From the NCBI RefSeq assembly GCF_030848805.1, contig NC_092359.1, forward strand, positions 11,655,598 through 11,719,597: DNA of 64,000 nucleotides. The letters are read 5' to 3'. The translations under genes were made by a program, and so were the position numbers. Numbering within the stretch: the first letter of the stretch is position 1; every line of letters starts with the position of its first letter. The notes beneath the pieces are model-generated. The model did no database searches. It was not told the DNA's origin and was given only the letters and a program-made list of their open reading frames with translations. Source of the DNA: Temnothorax longispinosus. Lineage: Eukaryota > Arthropoda > Insecta > Hymenoptera > Formicidae. Shown piece by piece: positions 27,901 to 38,636 of the stretch.

Positions 27901-28234
27901 CATATTTCGCAAGTATCTTTGGCTGCTATTGTGCATTAAAGTTCGATGTGCTCGGAAAGTTAAATCAGCTTTGAACTTTTGCTTTTCAATTCGCCACGAT
28001 CGTCACGATCATAAAACAATCTATTTCCGACATATAGAAAATGTAATAATCGCGAAATCTGTGTTTTTATTGAATACAAATATTTTGTATTAATCTTGCA
28101 ATTTACTATATTTTACGTATTATTGAGATAATACGCATACAAAATTCCAATTATGTTTACATGCGTCAAATAAAATATAATAATACTGTTTTTACACTGA
28201 GGGAAAAATTTTGTTGAATCAACAAAACAATTTT

Positions 28235-28277
28235 GCTTGGCAACATACAATCTTCCGGTTTTATTAAATCAACAAAA
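28235..28277 (+). repeat. Direct repeat inside MITE, copy 1
   Basis: Forty-three bases starting GCTTGGCAACATACAATC that recur at 28648-28690 with a single A/G difference. Confidence 0.9.
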
Positions 28278-28647
28278 CAATTTTGTTGATTTTTTAATTT
28301 ATTGATCCAATTATTTATTTTATTGAATTAAGTACACGTCTATTATTTAAACAAAATGAAATAATTGAATTCTGAAAATGGTATCATACAAAATCATTTT
28401 TTTCAAGTTAATGATCAATTTTGTTAACTCAATAAAATAATTTTGTTGAACCAAAAACATTAACGTTTTTAAAAATAGTAAATTTATTCAAAGAAATATT
28501 TAGTTAATGTTATATTATGTATAACTGATAGTATAAAATATTTAGTTAAAAAGAACAAATCAATATAGTCAACAAACAAAATAGTCAAAAAGAACAAAAG
28601 AACAAAATATTTTGTACAAATATTTTGTTAAGCCAATCAAATCGTCT

Positions 28648-28690
28648 GCTTGGCAACATACAGTCTTCCGGTTTTATTAAATCAACAAAA
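28648..28690 (+). repeat. Direct repeat inside MITE, copy 2
   Basis: Second copy of the 43-base unit found at 28235-28277, ending about 34 bases before the right end of the element. Confidence 0.9.
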
Positions 28691-28726
28691 TTTTTTTTGA
28701 AAAAAATAATTATTTTTCTCAGTGTA

Positions 28727-30717
28727 CGAGCCGAAGGTTTGGCTTTCGATGCCCTAGGATTGATGATAGTGCGTTATCTACCGCACTATCATTCTTCGCA
28801 CTTCCGCAGTAGCGGGTGCACCGTCCTAGTACGAGAATTAGTCTAATCTGTCTGGAGAACGCGGAAGGTCGCCCGGAGGAAGCGCTAAGTGCTCCTAAAT
28901 GCTATATACTCTAACGAGCGCAAATTGCTGTTTACGCAGCGCTGCGACGTGGCATAGCTGCATAGCGGGATACAAGATTCTTGTGTATCGAAAGTAAGTT
29001 TTTCTCGCTGGAACATCAGACTGTTAACAAATGTTTTCAAAATAATATCGTGTTATTTCTTGATATTGATAACGACTTAAAACGAGATCTTCGTATTATA
29101 CGATATTCAATCGAGTAAAATCCATTTATCTGTATTTTCTGGCTGTCCCGTATTTCAGAATTATCAGATCTTCAGCTGTACATTTTCTCTCTCAATTACT
29201 GTGACGTAGAGAAATGTGTATATATAAAGCGCGTGTGTTGCCGCTTAATTTGCAAGTCCTCTTCGCCGAAAAATCTTATCGTTCTGTACAGTAAAGGAAA
29301 ATTACTCCCTGTCGAATCGCCGCGGCTTCTCTCTCGCCGCTGTCGTCGCCCGTCTCTTTCTCCCTCGCTGATTCGCCCGAAGATAGAGAAAGGCAAGCAA
29401 GAAAAAAGAAATTCTGGTGGATAATTACGCAAGACCAGAGTATATCGGTGGCGTCGAAATTCCGAGAAGCTAAAGAAACCATAAAGATTTCAATGACCTC
29501 CTCCACACCACCATAATCGGTGTATTCCGCGTCCCACGAGGTGTACTTCTGGCACTCCTCGAAGAAGCAGGCGGGCGAGAGAGAAAGAGAGAGGCAGAGA
29601 AGGAGATGCGGGAAGGAGAGAAAAGACGCGAGGTGGACATCGAAAGATCATCCCCGAAGAGAGCAAACACGAGGAAACGCAGCGCGGCAAAGGACACCGG
29701 TAATATCGTATCGGAGTGGAACGGAGGGAAGTGGACCCGCAAGAGAGGAGGACGCGAGACCCGTCGTCGCGAGAGAAAGAGAGGCCCCCGCGCGTCGTCG
29801 AGTCGTGCCCGGTGGCCCGCGCCCGGTAGAAACGGCGCAGCGGCTTAAGGCCCGTGGAATTATCCTCCTGTAAACACCTACCTAATTAAGATTGGAACAT
29901 TTTAACGTCCCCGCTCGGGGACCCCAATAAACCGCCTAACGTACGGCCAGTTTGTTAGGCGCTTATGGGATCGTTTAATTAATATTGGCGTCGGAGCAGC
30001 GCGCCCGGCTTCGAAACGGCTGACGACCACCTCCGGCGCCTTGGTATTTTTGCCCCCTCTTCCTCCCCCTCCCTCATCACCGCTCCAGTACACTTACAGT
30101 TTGCGACTTGCACGTGTAATCTCGTGTACAACGTCCAATTCGATTCGTTCGCGCGGTGTATCATGCGTGTATGCGTTCGCGACGGTATGGACGCCTCGGC
30201 CCGGGTATATTAGTCCTGGGGCTGGTGGTCATTTGCTGTGTCGCGACGGTACACGCTCGATGGTATCCTTATCGGACCCCTCGTTCTCCACGAGCGCATT
30301 CTGTTTGCTACGCGCGAGCACGCAAACACTTAATCGATCCCGGGAATGTTCGCGCGATATGTACACGTTCTTTCAGTTTAATTAAGTCGTAGATTTTTTA
30401 ATACAAATTTCACTACGACATTTCTAATTATTAAAATTGTTTAATCTATCTTGCTCATTTATTATATTATTTAATATATCGATCTGATATATCTGAATTT
30501 TATTACATATGTTCCTATATGTATAATATACTAATTATATTAATAAAAGTAACAAGCGCACATTGTAACATATCTACGTTTTAAATATTAATAAAATCGC
30601 GATTTCTGCACATTAAAGTCAAAATTAAAGAGACATGATAAATATCTGTACGTAAAAAATATCCATCTAAGTATATTATAATTATCGTGTCACTAACTTC
30701 GCGTCACAAGTCTCGAA
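28727..30717. other. Intergenic DNA between two MITEs
   Basis: About 2 kb without a recognisable gene. A 10-bp stem hairpin (28764-28773 with 28782-28791) lies just beyond the first MITE. A GC-richer block from about 29280 to 30330 carries GA-rich and CpG-rich sequence, and includes CTAATTAAG near 29882, a homeodomain-type core. The open frames here have no family resemblance. Confidence 0.5.
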
Positions 30718-31224
30718 CACTGTTGAAAAAGTGTTAAACATAACATAAATCACATGTCCCAAACGGTCCACTCAAATTTTTGTGTTAATTTAACATAATA
30801 TGGATATGTTAAATGGTAACACCGATACTATGTTAAAATATTTCAACAGAAAGAAAATGTAATTCTAATCGTAATTTGAGGTTAATTACGTGTACAATTA
30901 ACATAACTTTTATGTTGAAGTTAAGATTGTATGTAAGATAAAATCAACACTCTTTTCTGTAAATTTTTATTCCTACTTCTGTTATATATAGAGTAAAATA
31001 AACATTCTTTTTCTGTAAATTTTAACATATTTAATAAATACGTTCAAATCGTGTTACTTTAACATATTTTTTAAATTACTTTAATAATTTTACATTTTAA
31101 ATTTGTTAAATTCAATTAACATAGCAGGCATATGTTAAATCTACACATGTACGTGTTGATTATTTTACACAAAAATTTTAACAAGGACCTTTTTTAACAA
31201 AACTACAAAAATTTTCCAACAGTG
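30718..31224. mobile_element. MITE-like element with CACTGTTG ends
   Basis: The left end reads CACTGTTGAAAAA and the right end, read on the other strand, CACTGTTGGAAAA. Between lie about 500 AT-rich bases crowded with TGTTAAA/TTTAACA words in both orientations, and no open frame of note. No convincing target duplication was seen (left flank CGAA, right flank AACG). Shared CACTG termini link it loosely to the elements at 28195-28724 and 42089-42364. Confidence 0.6.
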
Positions 31225-31728
31225 AACGTTCCTTCCGTGTTGCATCCAGCGTACGAGCGTCGCGAAAAATGCGACGGAGGTTGCTGCACCTAGGTAAGAC
31301 GCGCGAGGAGGTGTAGGTACAAACGAACGCTCGTTGTCGTGGAAATTTATCATCGGCTTCCACGAGACGTGGAACGGGCGAGTGCTCGCGCATTAAGTGC
31401 GCACTGCGCGGCTCGCGGGAGGGTTGCGCGAGCGTGTGGCATGAGGGGGGGGGGGGGCGGAGAGAAGAAAATAGAGTCACGGCGCGTTTCCCCGTGGTAC
31501 GACGTGTTCTTGCGCGGCCGAAGAGGGCGGCCAGGGCCGATTAATCACGGTCGCATTTTGCGGTTTTGTCGCGCGTCACGACCCACGTGCGTTCCGCGGG
31601 CACCATTGTTCCGCGGCCTAATCGTTCCGGGAACGGTGTCGGACAGTCGTACGCCGTGGGAGAGTTCCCGTCGTATACGTAAAACGTACCTATACCCGCG
31701 CGCGCGCGTATCCTCGTATGTGCATTTT

Positions 31729-31736
31729 GTGAGAGT
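31729..31736 (+). repeat. Target site duplication, left copy
   Basis: GTGAGAGT, immediately outside the left inverted repeat and identical to the sequence outside the right one. Confidence 0.85.
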
Positions 31737-31971
31737 TAGGGATCCTCCAGAGAGGGATCGGACTAAGTGGGTATCGTTTTCTATTGGTCGGCGACAATTT
31801 GTTTCAAAACCGGAAACAGAGAGAGAAAGAGCGAGCGAGTAAGAGAGATAGAGCCATACACACACGCGTGCGCGTGACCGTAAATCGCAACGAAACGAGG
31901 AGAGGAGAGCGAGTAAACAGAAAACCGCGTCGTCACGGTATACCCTGTCGTCGTCGCCGTCGTCATCGTTA

Positions 31972-32036
<65 letters not shown>
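31972..32036. repeat. (GTC)n trinucleotide microsatellite
   Basis: About 21 pure tandem copies of GTC, preceded from 31947 by imperfect copies. It lies inside the transposon. It produces poly-Arg in one direction and poly-Thr in the other, which explains the odd open frames over it. Confidence 0.95.
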
Positions 32037-32037
<1 letters not shown>

Positions 32038-32174
32038 ACCTACGATGCAGCGTTCTCCTTTGGCGTCAACGATCGGAGAAGGACGAGGACAAGTTAGTCG
32101 TGTAGGTTAGTACGCCAGCGAAACGATAATTAGTTAAGGAACTTTACGGTGCCCTTGCCTCGTCTATGAGTGGC

Positions 32175-32322
32175 TGCGTTCAGCCGATACTCCGCTAGCC
32201 TAGCAATCGTGAGCAGTCGCTCGTTTTCTCTCCTTTTAATCCATTGGGTCAAAGGAGAGGAAACGAGTGAAAACGAGCGACTGCTCACGATTGCTAGGCT
32301 AGCGGAGTATCGGCTGAACGCA
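32175..32322. repeat. 148-bp palindrome with perfect 54-bp arms
   Basis: Bases 32175-32228 are the exact reverse complement of 32269-32322. The 40-base centre holds a second small pairing, TCTCCTTT with AAAGGAGA. It is inside the 1,450-bp transposon and gives the same amino-acid frame on both strands, which is an artefact of symmetry. The perfect match suggests recent origin or correction. Confidence 0.95.
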
Positions 32323-32450
32323 CCCATTATTTCACGTGAAACGTTGCTCTGTATATTTATTACTTTTTAATAAGACTTCTTTTGAAACCAGTATTTAATT
32401 TTTCTTCTGCGACCAAGTGTCAGTTTTCTATTTCAAAAAATTTATGTGCA

Positions 32451-32663
32451 GGTGATGTTCACAACAATTCAGAAGAAATTCAGGAAACTGAAGGAAGTAT
32501 TGAAGAACTGAAGGAAAAAAACGCCTTTCGAAGAAACACTTGAACAACGATTTAATAGATTACAAAATTATATGACAAATCGGAAAAATCTAGGATAGCT
32601 TTGAAAAAGAGTCTTATTGCAGCCAATAAACGGAATAAAAAATTACAACTTGTATACATGTAA
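32451..32663 (+). pseudogene. Possible decayed transposase fragment
   Basis: After an acceptor-like tatgtgcag, frame 1 reads GDVHNNSEEIQETEGSIEEL until a stop. A shift near the A-run at about 32516 continues as a coiled-coil-like, Lys/Arg/Leu-rich stretch (FEETLEQRFNRLQ), and another shift gives RIALKKSLIAANKRNKKLQL before a stop. A charged helical segment of this type is common in transposases, and the location inside an inverted-repeat element fits. No catalytic motif is visible and two frameshifts are needed, so this is tentative. Confidence 0.3.
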
Positions 32664-33186
32664 AATTACAATTTGTCATCAATATATATTTTTTACGAAT
32701 CATTAAATATTTTTTACGAAAGGAACTCTTGCGCACCAATTACCACTGAAAGAATTTGTTTATATTTTATTATTTGTAAATAAACTATAACTGTAAGAAT
32801 TACTGTACAACATTTTCGGTATTTAAATATGAAATATTTTATTTTTCTCATTGTATAAGAATAATTTACTCATAAAAAAGTCATGTAAGGTTTCATTGTT
32901 GAGATTTTTCCGCGATGCTGATTGCTTTTTTATTGCACTTATTTCGTAAACATCTATCATTACTTATTTTGACAGTTTGTGTATTAATTCGTTAATAGTA
33001 TAATGTAATAGGAATTGTATAATTAAAGCTAAATAACACGCGCGTAGCGCGCGTCTGTCATGTCTAATTATATAAAATATACACATTTGCATTGAAACAC
33101 GTTTGAGTTTTGCCGCTGAATATACTACTTCCGGTTTTGAAACAAAATGGCGACGGTTAGTCCGATCCCTCTGTAGAGGATCCCTA

Positions 33187-33194
33187 GTGAGAGT
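33187..33194 (+). repeat. Target site duplication, right copy
   Basis: GTGAGAGT, immediately outside the right inverted repeat, matching 31729-31736 in the same orientation. Confidence 0.85.
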
Positions 33195-33739
33195 CCATCC
33201 TTCGCGCGCTCTGGCTGAGTGCGGTCTCTCGGGTCCGGTTCGCTTAAGAATTATAACTTCAACTTGATATATCTGTTTTTTCCCGTCTACATTGGGTAGA
33301 ATGATAAGCAAAGGATAATGAATTACTAGATTAGACTTAATTAACTCGGATCTTAATTGGTGCGACTTTAAAAGTATCACGCAATCCCATCTTAATTTAA
33401 ATGCAATAACTCCAATGTAAAATAAATACGGAATAAATAAACTATGGAATATCTCTTAAAAAGATAGATAAAATAATTTTCATATATCAACTCCCCCCTC
33501 TATGTAATTATTCGCTATTTTTCCAACGCCCAGCATGTGTTTAATCAATCAAAATATAAAATTATATATTATTTCATTTTGTCCACGGACTCCGATAGTC
33601 GACGGTAAAACCAAAAGATTGAAACCGCATTCTCACACCGTTCCTGATGATCCAATGTTTTCATCAGCGCGTAATAACCGGTGTACTGCGTTTTTTTCCC
33701 AAAATTGAATTACTGGGAAGCCTCTCTCTCTTCTCTCTC

Positions 33740-33821
<82 letters not shown>

Positions 33822-36800
33822 GGAGGGGGAGTCTGCGTCTTCTCCGGCCTCGGGGAGACGAGGATCAGAAATACGGGAAGGTGGGGACGAAAGGAGGGAT
33901 GAGGTGAGGGCAAGGTGGAGATTCTAAAAATGGCGGTTCGCGGACCGACGCGACGGCACACACGATAAGTCCAGGGCCAATTTCGAGGGGCCATTTTTCC
34001 CCCGAAGGGGAACGTCGACGGCAGCCGAAAATTACCCCGCTCGGGACCACCCAGTCGTCCCGCGGCAGACCAATCTCCTGGCCATGGGCTAATCGAGTCC
34101 AGACAGCAGTCCCCCTTGGTGGGGCTAATTGCGCCTCACCACTTTCGTACCTCCGAGAGGTCGACCTCTCTATTAAGAGACTTTTACCCGGACGCGCTCG
34201 CACGCCGCGCCGCGCCGTGCCGCGTCACGTATTAAATTAGAGGGTGTAAGCTCGCCTCTCTAAGAGTCTTTTCTTTAAGGAGGGTTTTTTTTCTGGAGAA
34301 GGCGGGGAGGGTAGCTTGTGTGGGAATGCATGGAACTGTTGGTGGTGAATCGCCGTTGATCAAGTAATCTCGGACGTTCGTCACGTTATGCAGGAGAGAC
34401 GTTAAATATCCCAAGTTAGATTGCGATTTAAAGAATACTGCAAGCCACTATCTATTGTTTATAATTAATAATTATCACTCTTTGATTATTTTGTGTTTAT
34501 AATATATATCTCTCATGATAAATATTTTAATAAAAAAAGCCTTATTTAATGTTCTATATACAAACATCGCAAAACGATATTAACCATCATTTGTTATACT
34601 TGCGTGCATATGTGTGTGTGTGATATTTAACGTTTGTTAATTTATCTCAATATTAATGGCAAAACTAAATTTTCTTCACAACTATACATTTATAAAAATT
34701 AAAAAATATACAATATCGGTCAAAAGTATTGCATTGTCTCCAAAACTATAGAAAACACAAAGTAAATTATTCAGTTCTTCAGTACTAAAATAACACTTGA
34801 TAATATTTATATGCGTTTCTCTTCATTAAAATAACGATTTCCCTGTTTCCATAAGTGATGCACCACTTTTAACCGATACTATAAAGATGCAAGAAAAAAT
34901 CCATTAGTTTTTAAGAATTTTAAATTGAAAAAACTGTCGCGCCAGCAGACTAAAAAATGTGAAAAAGAAAAAAATAAAACAAGGCAGGGAAATTTTTTCA
35001 GTTTATGGCTTCCGCTATCGCCGAGAGAGGCGATGAATGCACGCGATATGGCGCGAGCCTTCGGCAACCTTTATGGTTATGCGAAATTCCTCTTGATGGT
35101 GGCCGTAAAACTATTTTACAAAAAATGGCAGTAGTCCTTTTTACTACCCGTGTGACTGTCGTGTATAAACCTGAATTACAGGTAAAAGCCCGTGTTCTAC
35201 ACGGCGCCTTGATATACGAGGCCTCCCAATTCTCGGTGTTTCCTTAATTTATCCCTATTATCACGTCCCCGGGTACGAAGGGAAAAAAAATTCTTCGTCG
35301 TCCGAGGGAACGTGTCAAACATCTTTTGAGATTAATCTTTTAGCACTTTTTTTATTCTAAGTTTGACAAAAGATTTTGAAGTATCCTATTCAAATAATAG
35401 TTATCATTAGATTAAGACGAAATATCTAACATCAACAATGGACTGAAGACTGTTGACGTGCTCAATCTCAAAACTCTCTCTAAAGACAACAATGAAACTA
35501 ATGTGTAAACAGACTAAATTTCATGACGTAGATCCTCATGAACACTTTATAACTTTTAAAAATTGCCTTTGACACATTTAAATTTAATACTTAACAAATA
35601 AAAAATTTTGAAATGTGTAATAATATATCTAAAATATCTTAAATAAAAATATATAGCTTACCTGTAATCTTCGTAACGTAGAGGAGATAATTCATTTGAA
35701 GTAAAGTTGGATTGAATAAACTGAAATTTAAAACAATTGTTTATATATTTTTTCCGTCTATATATTTTCATTCTAAGATAAATCGTCACTGCAAATAAAT
35801 TGTGATAAACCTTAATAATAACAAACGAGATTCATCCGTGAGTGTAACTTTATCCATATCTAAAACTCATATGCGCGAAAATGCGAACTCTAATAGATCA
35901 GTCTTATATACATAAATGAGAAAAATGAGCTCTGCAACGAGGTACCTGTAACGGCTGTAACTATGGCTCGAGAATCAATAAGCGTCTATCCAAAAAAAAA
36001 AAACGGGAGAATGTGTATATCTCGCTCATCGGTAGACGCGTGTACGTTGATCAATCGAATCGTAACGTATGGCACAAAGCTTATGTCACGCGAAGGAAAA
36101 GCAGTGTAATTAGATATCGCGTAAAACAAAAGCAAAGTCCCGAGCTTTTTCTTCGGACATAATTAACAAATCAATAAAATTAACAAAAATAGTTTGCATA
36201 AAAATTCAATTCAATATCATAACGTTGAAATATTTCCGGTATCAATAACGTCGAATTCGTCACTTGGGACTTCGCTCGAAGTCGCGGCGATTCAAGCAGA
36301 AAAGCGATTCACCGGGCATTGCTATGCAGATACCGGCGCGTTACAATACTCGGACGAATATGCTGTACGTAAATTCATTACGGTATCTTATGTATATCAT
36401 AATATATATTACGAGCATTGGAGATACGTGGAAAGCCCGAAACATGATCGCCTCGCGCAGCGTTGGCGATGCTAATAACAACTATACGTATAGTCGATTC
36501 TACATAGCAGAAAGTCAACCAGACTTTGTCAGAGCGATATGTTTTATCGAAATATACCCGAAAAATTATATTATATACAAAACAGATTTACAATTTTCTC
36601 AACAATACTTATTGTTAATTGTTAAAATAATTTATACGACGTTTTATTAAGATTAGAAAAAACACTTTTATACAATATTAGCGTAAATCATTATTTGTAT
36701 TATTACCAGCTTGGAGAAAGTAGCAGTCTCATATCGCGCATAACAAAAATCTAGAAGGCAACAAGAATCTAGAACCGGTCCTGATTGTAACAATAAAAAT

Positions 36801-37667
36801 CTTTAACTATAATCTATATTGCCTGCGTTGATAATTGTCAAGCTCTGCGTTCAAATATAAATATACGCTTCTATATCCAAAACATCCAGCTTTGTAACCA
36901 TCAGCAATTCGTAGGTACATAGTCAAAGATATGCGCTATTTCGTCGAAACGCGAGAAATCGCGTCTAGCTGCATTCGCGACTCGCGTCTGACTTGGCTCG
37001 CGCATGCACTACTGACGTCCTCAATCCCATTTCTCGCGTTTATAAACGTCCACGCGCACGATAAATTTCTTCAGCAATCTTAAATACGTCCTTCTCGCTA
37101 GCCTAGATTTAATCCAGGCCTTTGTGGCCTCACGATAAATTGTAAATCACATATCGTCTGAATATCCGTCAATGAATATTCACGATCAAACCATATTCTA
37201 GAAATTTATATATTACAAATGCTATTACATAATAGGGCATTATCACGATCGTATCGAGAGAAAGGAACGGTTGGATCAACCGCCGATAGCGATGGCAACG
37301 ATAGACGTCAAACAGTTTTAAATCGCGCTAAACGTCAATATTGAACAACCTCAGAACATATACTAATATAAACTAATCGTTAACACTTTTCGGCAATTAT
37401 TAGTAAAAAAAAATAAAGATTGTATTTCAACACTGCGACTCTTTGCGAAACTGTGCAAAACTCTACGAAACTCTTCAATTACAATCTTCTGATCTATCGT
37501 TATGGCACACATCAATGGGACTTGCGCAAAAAATATAAATCATTTTTCTCGGCATTGTCTCTTCAGCCAACCTCTAATCCGCATGCAGGACAAGCTATCG
37601 CACCAACTCCAATTCTCAACACTGTCAGATATTGGGTACAAGTTTCTTTTTTTTTCTTACACCGACA
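33195..37667. other. Intergenic DNA 3' of Wnt6
   Basis: About 4.5 kb containing the large CT/GA tract at 33722-33821, a GC-rich block (about 33830-34230) and AT-rich DNA. The part nearest 37667 must hold the Wnt6 3' untranslated region. A clear AATAAA on the - strand close to the stop was not found; an ATTAAA near 37107-37112 is a weak candidate. Confidence 0.5.
33722..33821. repeat. CT tract followed by long GA tract (inverted)
   Basis: About 19 bases of CT-rich repeat, a short spacer, then about 78 bases of GA. The two halves are complementary and could form a hairpin. Confidence 0.9.
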
Positions 37668-38129
37668 CTAGCGGCAAGTGTTGATGGTCTTCTTGACGAG
37701 ACACGTGTTACACGTTACCTCGCAACACCACCGGAACCTACACTGACAATTGACCTTCTCCTTGACAATTCTGGTGTCGTAGCCTCTACCGCAGCAGAGG
37801 AGCTCACAGCCCTCAACCCCGGGACTCGTCGCGTTACACTGACGACCCGTCGTCCCTAAGGATCCGGTCTTCCGATTCGGCTTGCAGAAGTCCGGCGAGT
37901 CTTCGCTGTAGATCAGATCGAATCTACCGGGCGGCTTGATCGTGGGGCCTTCGGTAATGAAGCTGTGGCCGTCGTTGCTGGGAATGACTTTGGCCGCGCC
38001 GTCGAACGACTCCTTCAGACGGTTGCCGACTTCCCGAAACGGCGGCATCTTGCGCCAACAAGTGCGCACCGTGCAGGAACCGGAGAGCCCGTGACACTTG
38101 CACTCGGTCCTCATGAAGTTGCGCACGGC
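37668..38129 (-). CDS. Wnt6: Wnt6, last coding exon with stop
   Basis: Read on the - strand, the exon begins after the acceptor ctcttcag with AVRNFMRTECKCHGLSGSC. The acylated serine of CHGLSGSC is encoded at 38084-38082. TVRTCWRKMPPFREVGNRLK, IKPPGRFDLIYSEDSPDFC, KPNRKTGSLGTTGRQCNATS (with an N-glycosylation sequon) and LLCCGRGYDTRI follow, and the exon ends CLVKKTINTCR and TAG. These segments match Wnt6 (PPFREVG, PPGR.DL.Y..DSPDFC.PNR.TGS.GT) rather than Wnt10 or Wnt1. It holds 153 residues. The final cysteine-rich loop reads CRFRWCCEVTC, with Arg where nearly all Wnts have His (FHWCC). Confidence 0.97.
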   Translation of the reverse strand, partial: AVRNFMRTECKCHGLSGSCTVRTCWRKMPPFREVGNRLKESFDGAAKVIPSNDGHSFITEGPTIKPPGRFDLIYSEDSPDFCKPNRKTGSLGTTGRQCNATSPGVEGCELLCCGRGYDTRIVKEKVNCQCRFRWCCEVTCNTCLVKKTINTCR

Positions 38130-38636
38130 CTGAAGAGCGAATGCACATAGCGCGCCGGGTGGTAACGTATACTCCTATTTTGTTTTTTTAATAGGATCTA
38201 AACGACTTTAAAATTCTAACAATGATATACAGAAGTTAAGCCCACATTTATAAAGACAAAAATTATAAAGACTCAATAATTAACAGAAATATCTGTTGCA
38301 GATGTTCTCGTTATAAAAAAAAATTCTATTGTCCAATGATGATATTAAAACATGTCCTCTAATTTTGTTAAAATAATGTTTGCTAGAATCTTGAAGATGG
38401 GATCAATGTTATTAAAAATAACGGAATTGGAAGTACTGACTTACTTTGCAAAGTCTTTCGAAGACGTCTTATAAATAAATGGAACATGGCTCTTCTATTA
38501 TATTGGACAATTGTGCAAGATTGCTTTCGGTTATTATTATCAAACGTGATGAAAAAATGGCATTAACCAATTGAATGAAAACGCACGTGCACCAAAAAAT
38601 AGAAATGAACAGAGAATAAATGTAAAAATAACTTAC
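38130..38636 (-). other. Wnt6: Last Wnt6 intron (507 bp)
   Basis: GT-AG intron on the - strand (donor GTAAGT, acceptor ttcag), phase 0, AT-rich, with nothing else recognised. Confidence 0.92.

Larger units (their letters stand above)
9360..28194. other. wg-Wnt6 intergenic DNA, left part
   Basis: About 18.8 kb with no gene that I can support. It alternates AT-rich stretches with GC-richer islands (for example around 10550-11000, 12130-12330, 13680-14100, 14690-15250, 19020-19270, 22540-22870, 26130-26540), which may include regulatory DNA. Several GA/CT tracts, an isolated optimal TCF site at 11861-11869 and a perfect hairpin at 24915-24975 lie here. The longest open frame (14650-15324, - strand, 224 codons) has no recognisable domain and no convincing coding character. 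Confidence 0.6.
28195..28724. mobile_element. MITE-like element with CACTGAG ends and TA duplication
   Basis: The element begins CACTGAGGGAAAAA and ends TTTTTCTCAGTG, giving a short terminal inverted repeat, and it is flanked on both sides by TA (28193-28194 and 28725-28726). A TA target duplication is typical of the Tc1/mariner superfamily. The interior is very AT-rich, full of AACAAAA/TTTTGTT words, has no coding potential and holds a 43-base direct repeat (28235-28277 and 28648-28690) with one mismatch. It is therefore a nonautonomous 530-bp element, the family name unknown to me. Confidence 0.7.
31737..33186. mobile_element. 1,450-bp DNA transposon, probably nonautonomous (hAT- or P-like)
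   Basis: Both ends begin TAGGGATCCTC when read inward, and both continue with CAGAGGGATCGGACTAA or a one-base variant. After a 22-base extra segment on the left they share TTTGTTTCAAAACCGGAA. The element is bounded by a perfect 8-bp direct duplication GTGAGAGT (31729-31736 and 33187-33194). An 8-bp target duplication is the mark of the hAT and P superfamilies; the TA-GGG start is closer to hAT. No intact transposase frame exists. The interior carries a (GTC)n array, a 54-bp inverted repeat and a frameshifted lysine/glutamate-rich reading-frame relic. I infer a decayed or nonautonomous copy. Confidence 0.85.

Noticed and set aside
28759..28794. Small 10-bp stem hairpin as a regulatory RNA
   Set aside because: Stem too short, no supporting context beyond adjacency to a MITE end.
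31784..32110. Poly-Arg and poly-Thr open frames
   Set aside because: Caused by the (GTC)n array inside the transposon.
32170..32370. Same protein frame read on both strands (AAFSRYSASLAIVSS)
   Set aside because: A symmetry artefact of the 54-bp palindrome, not a gene.
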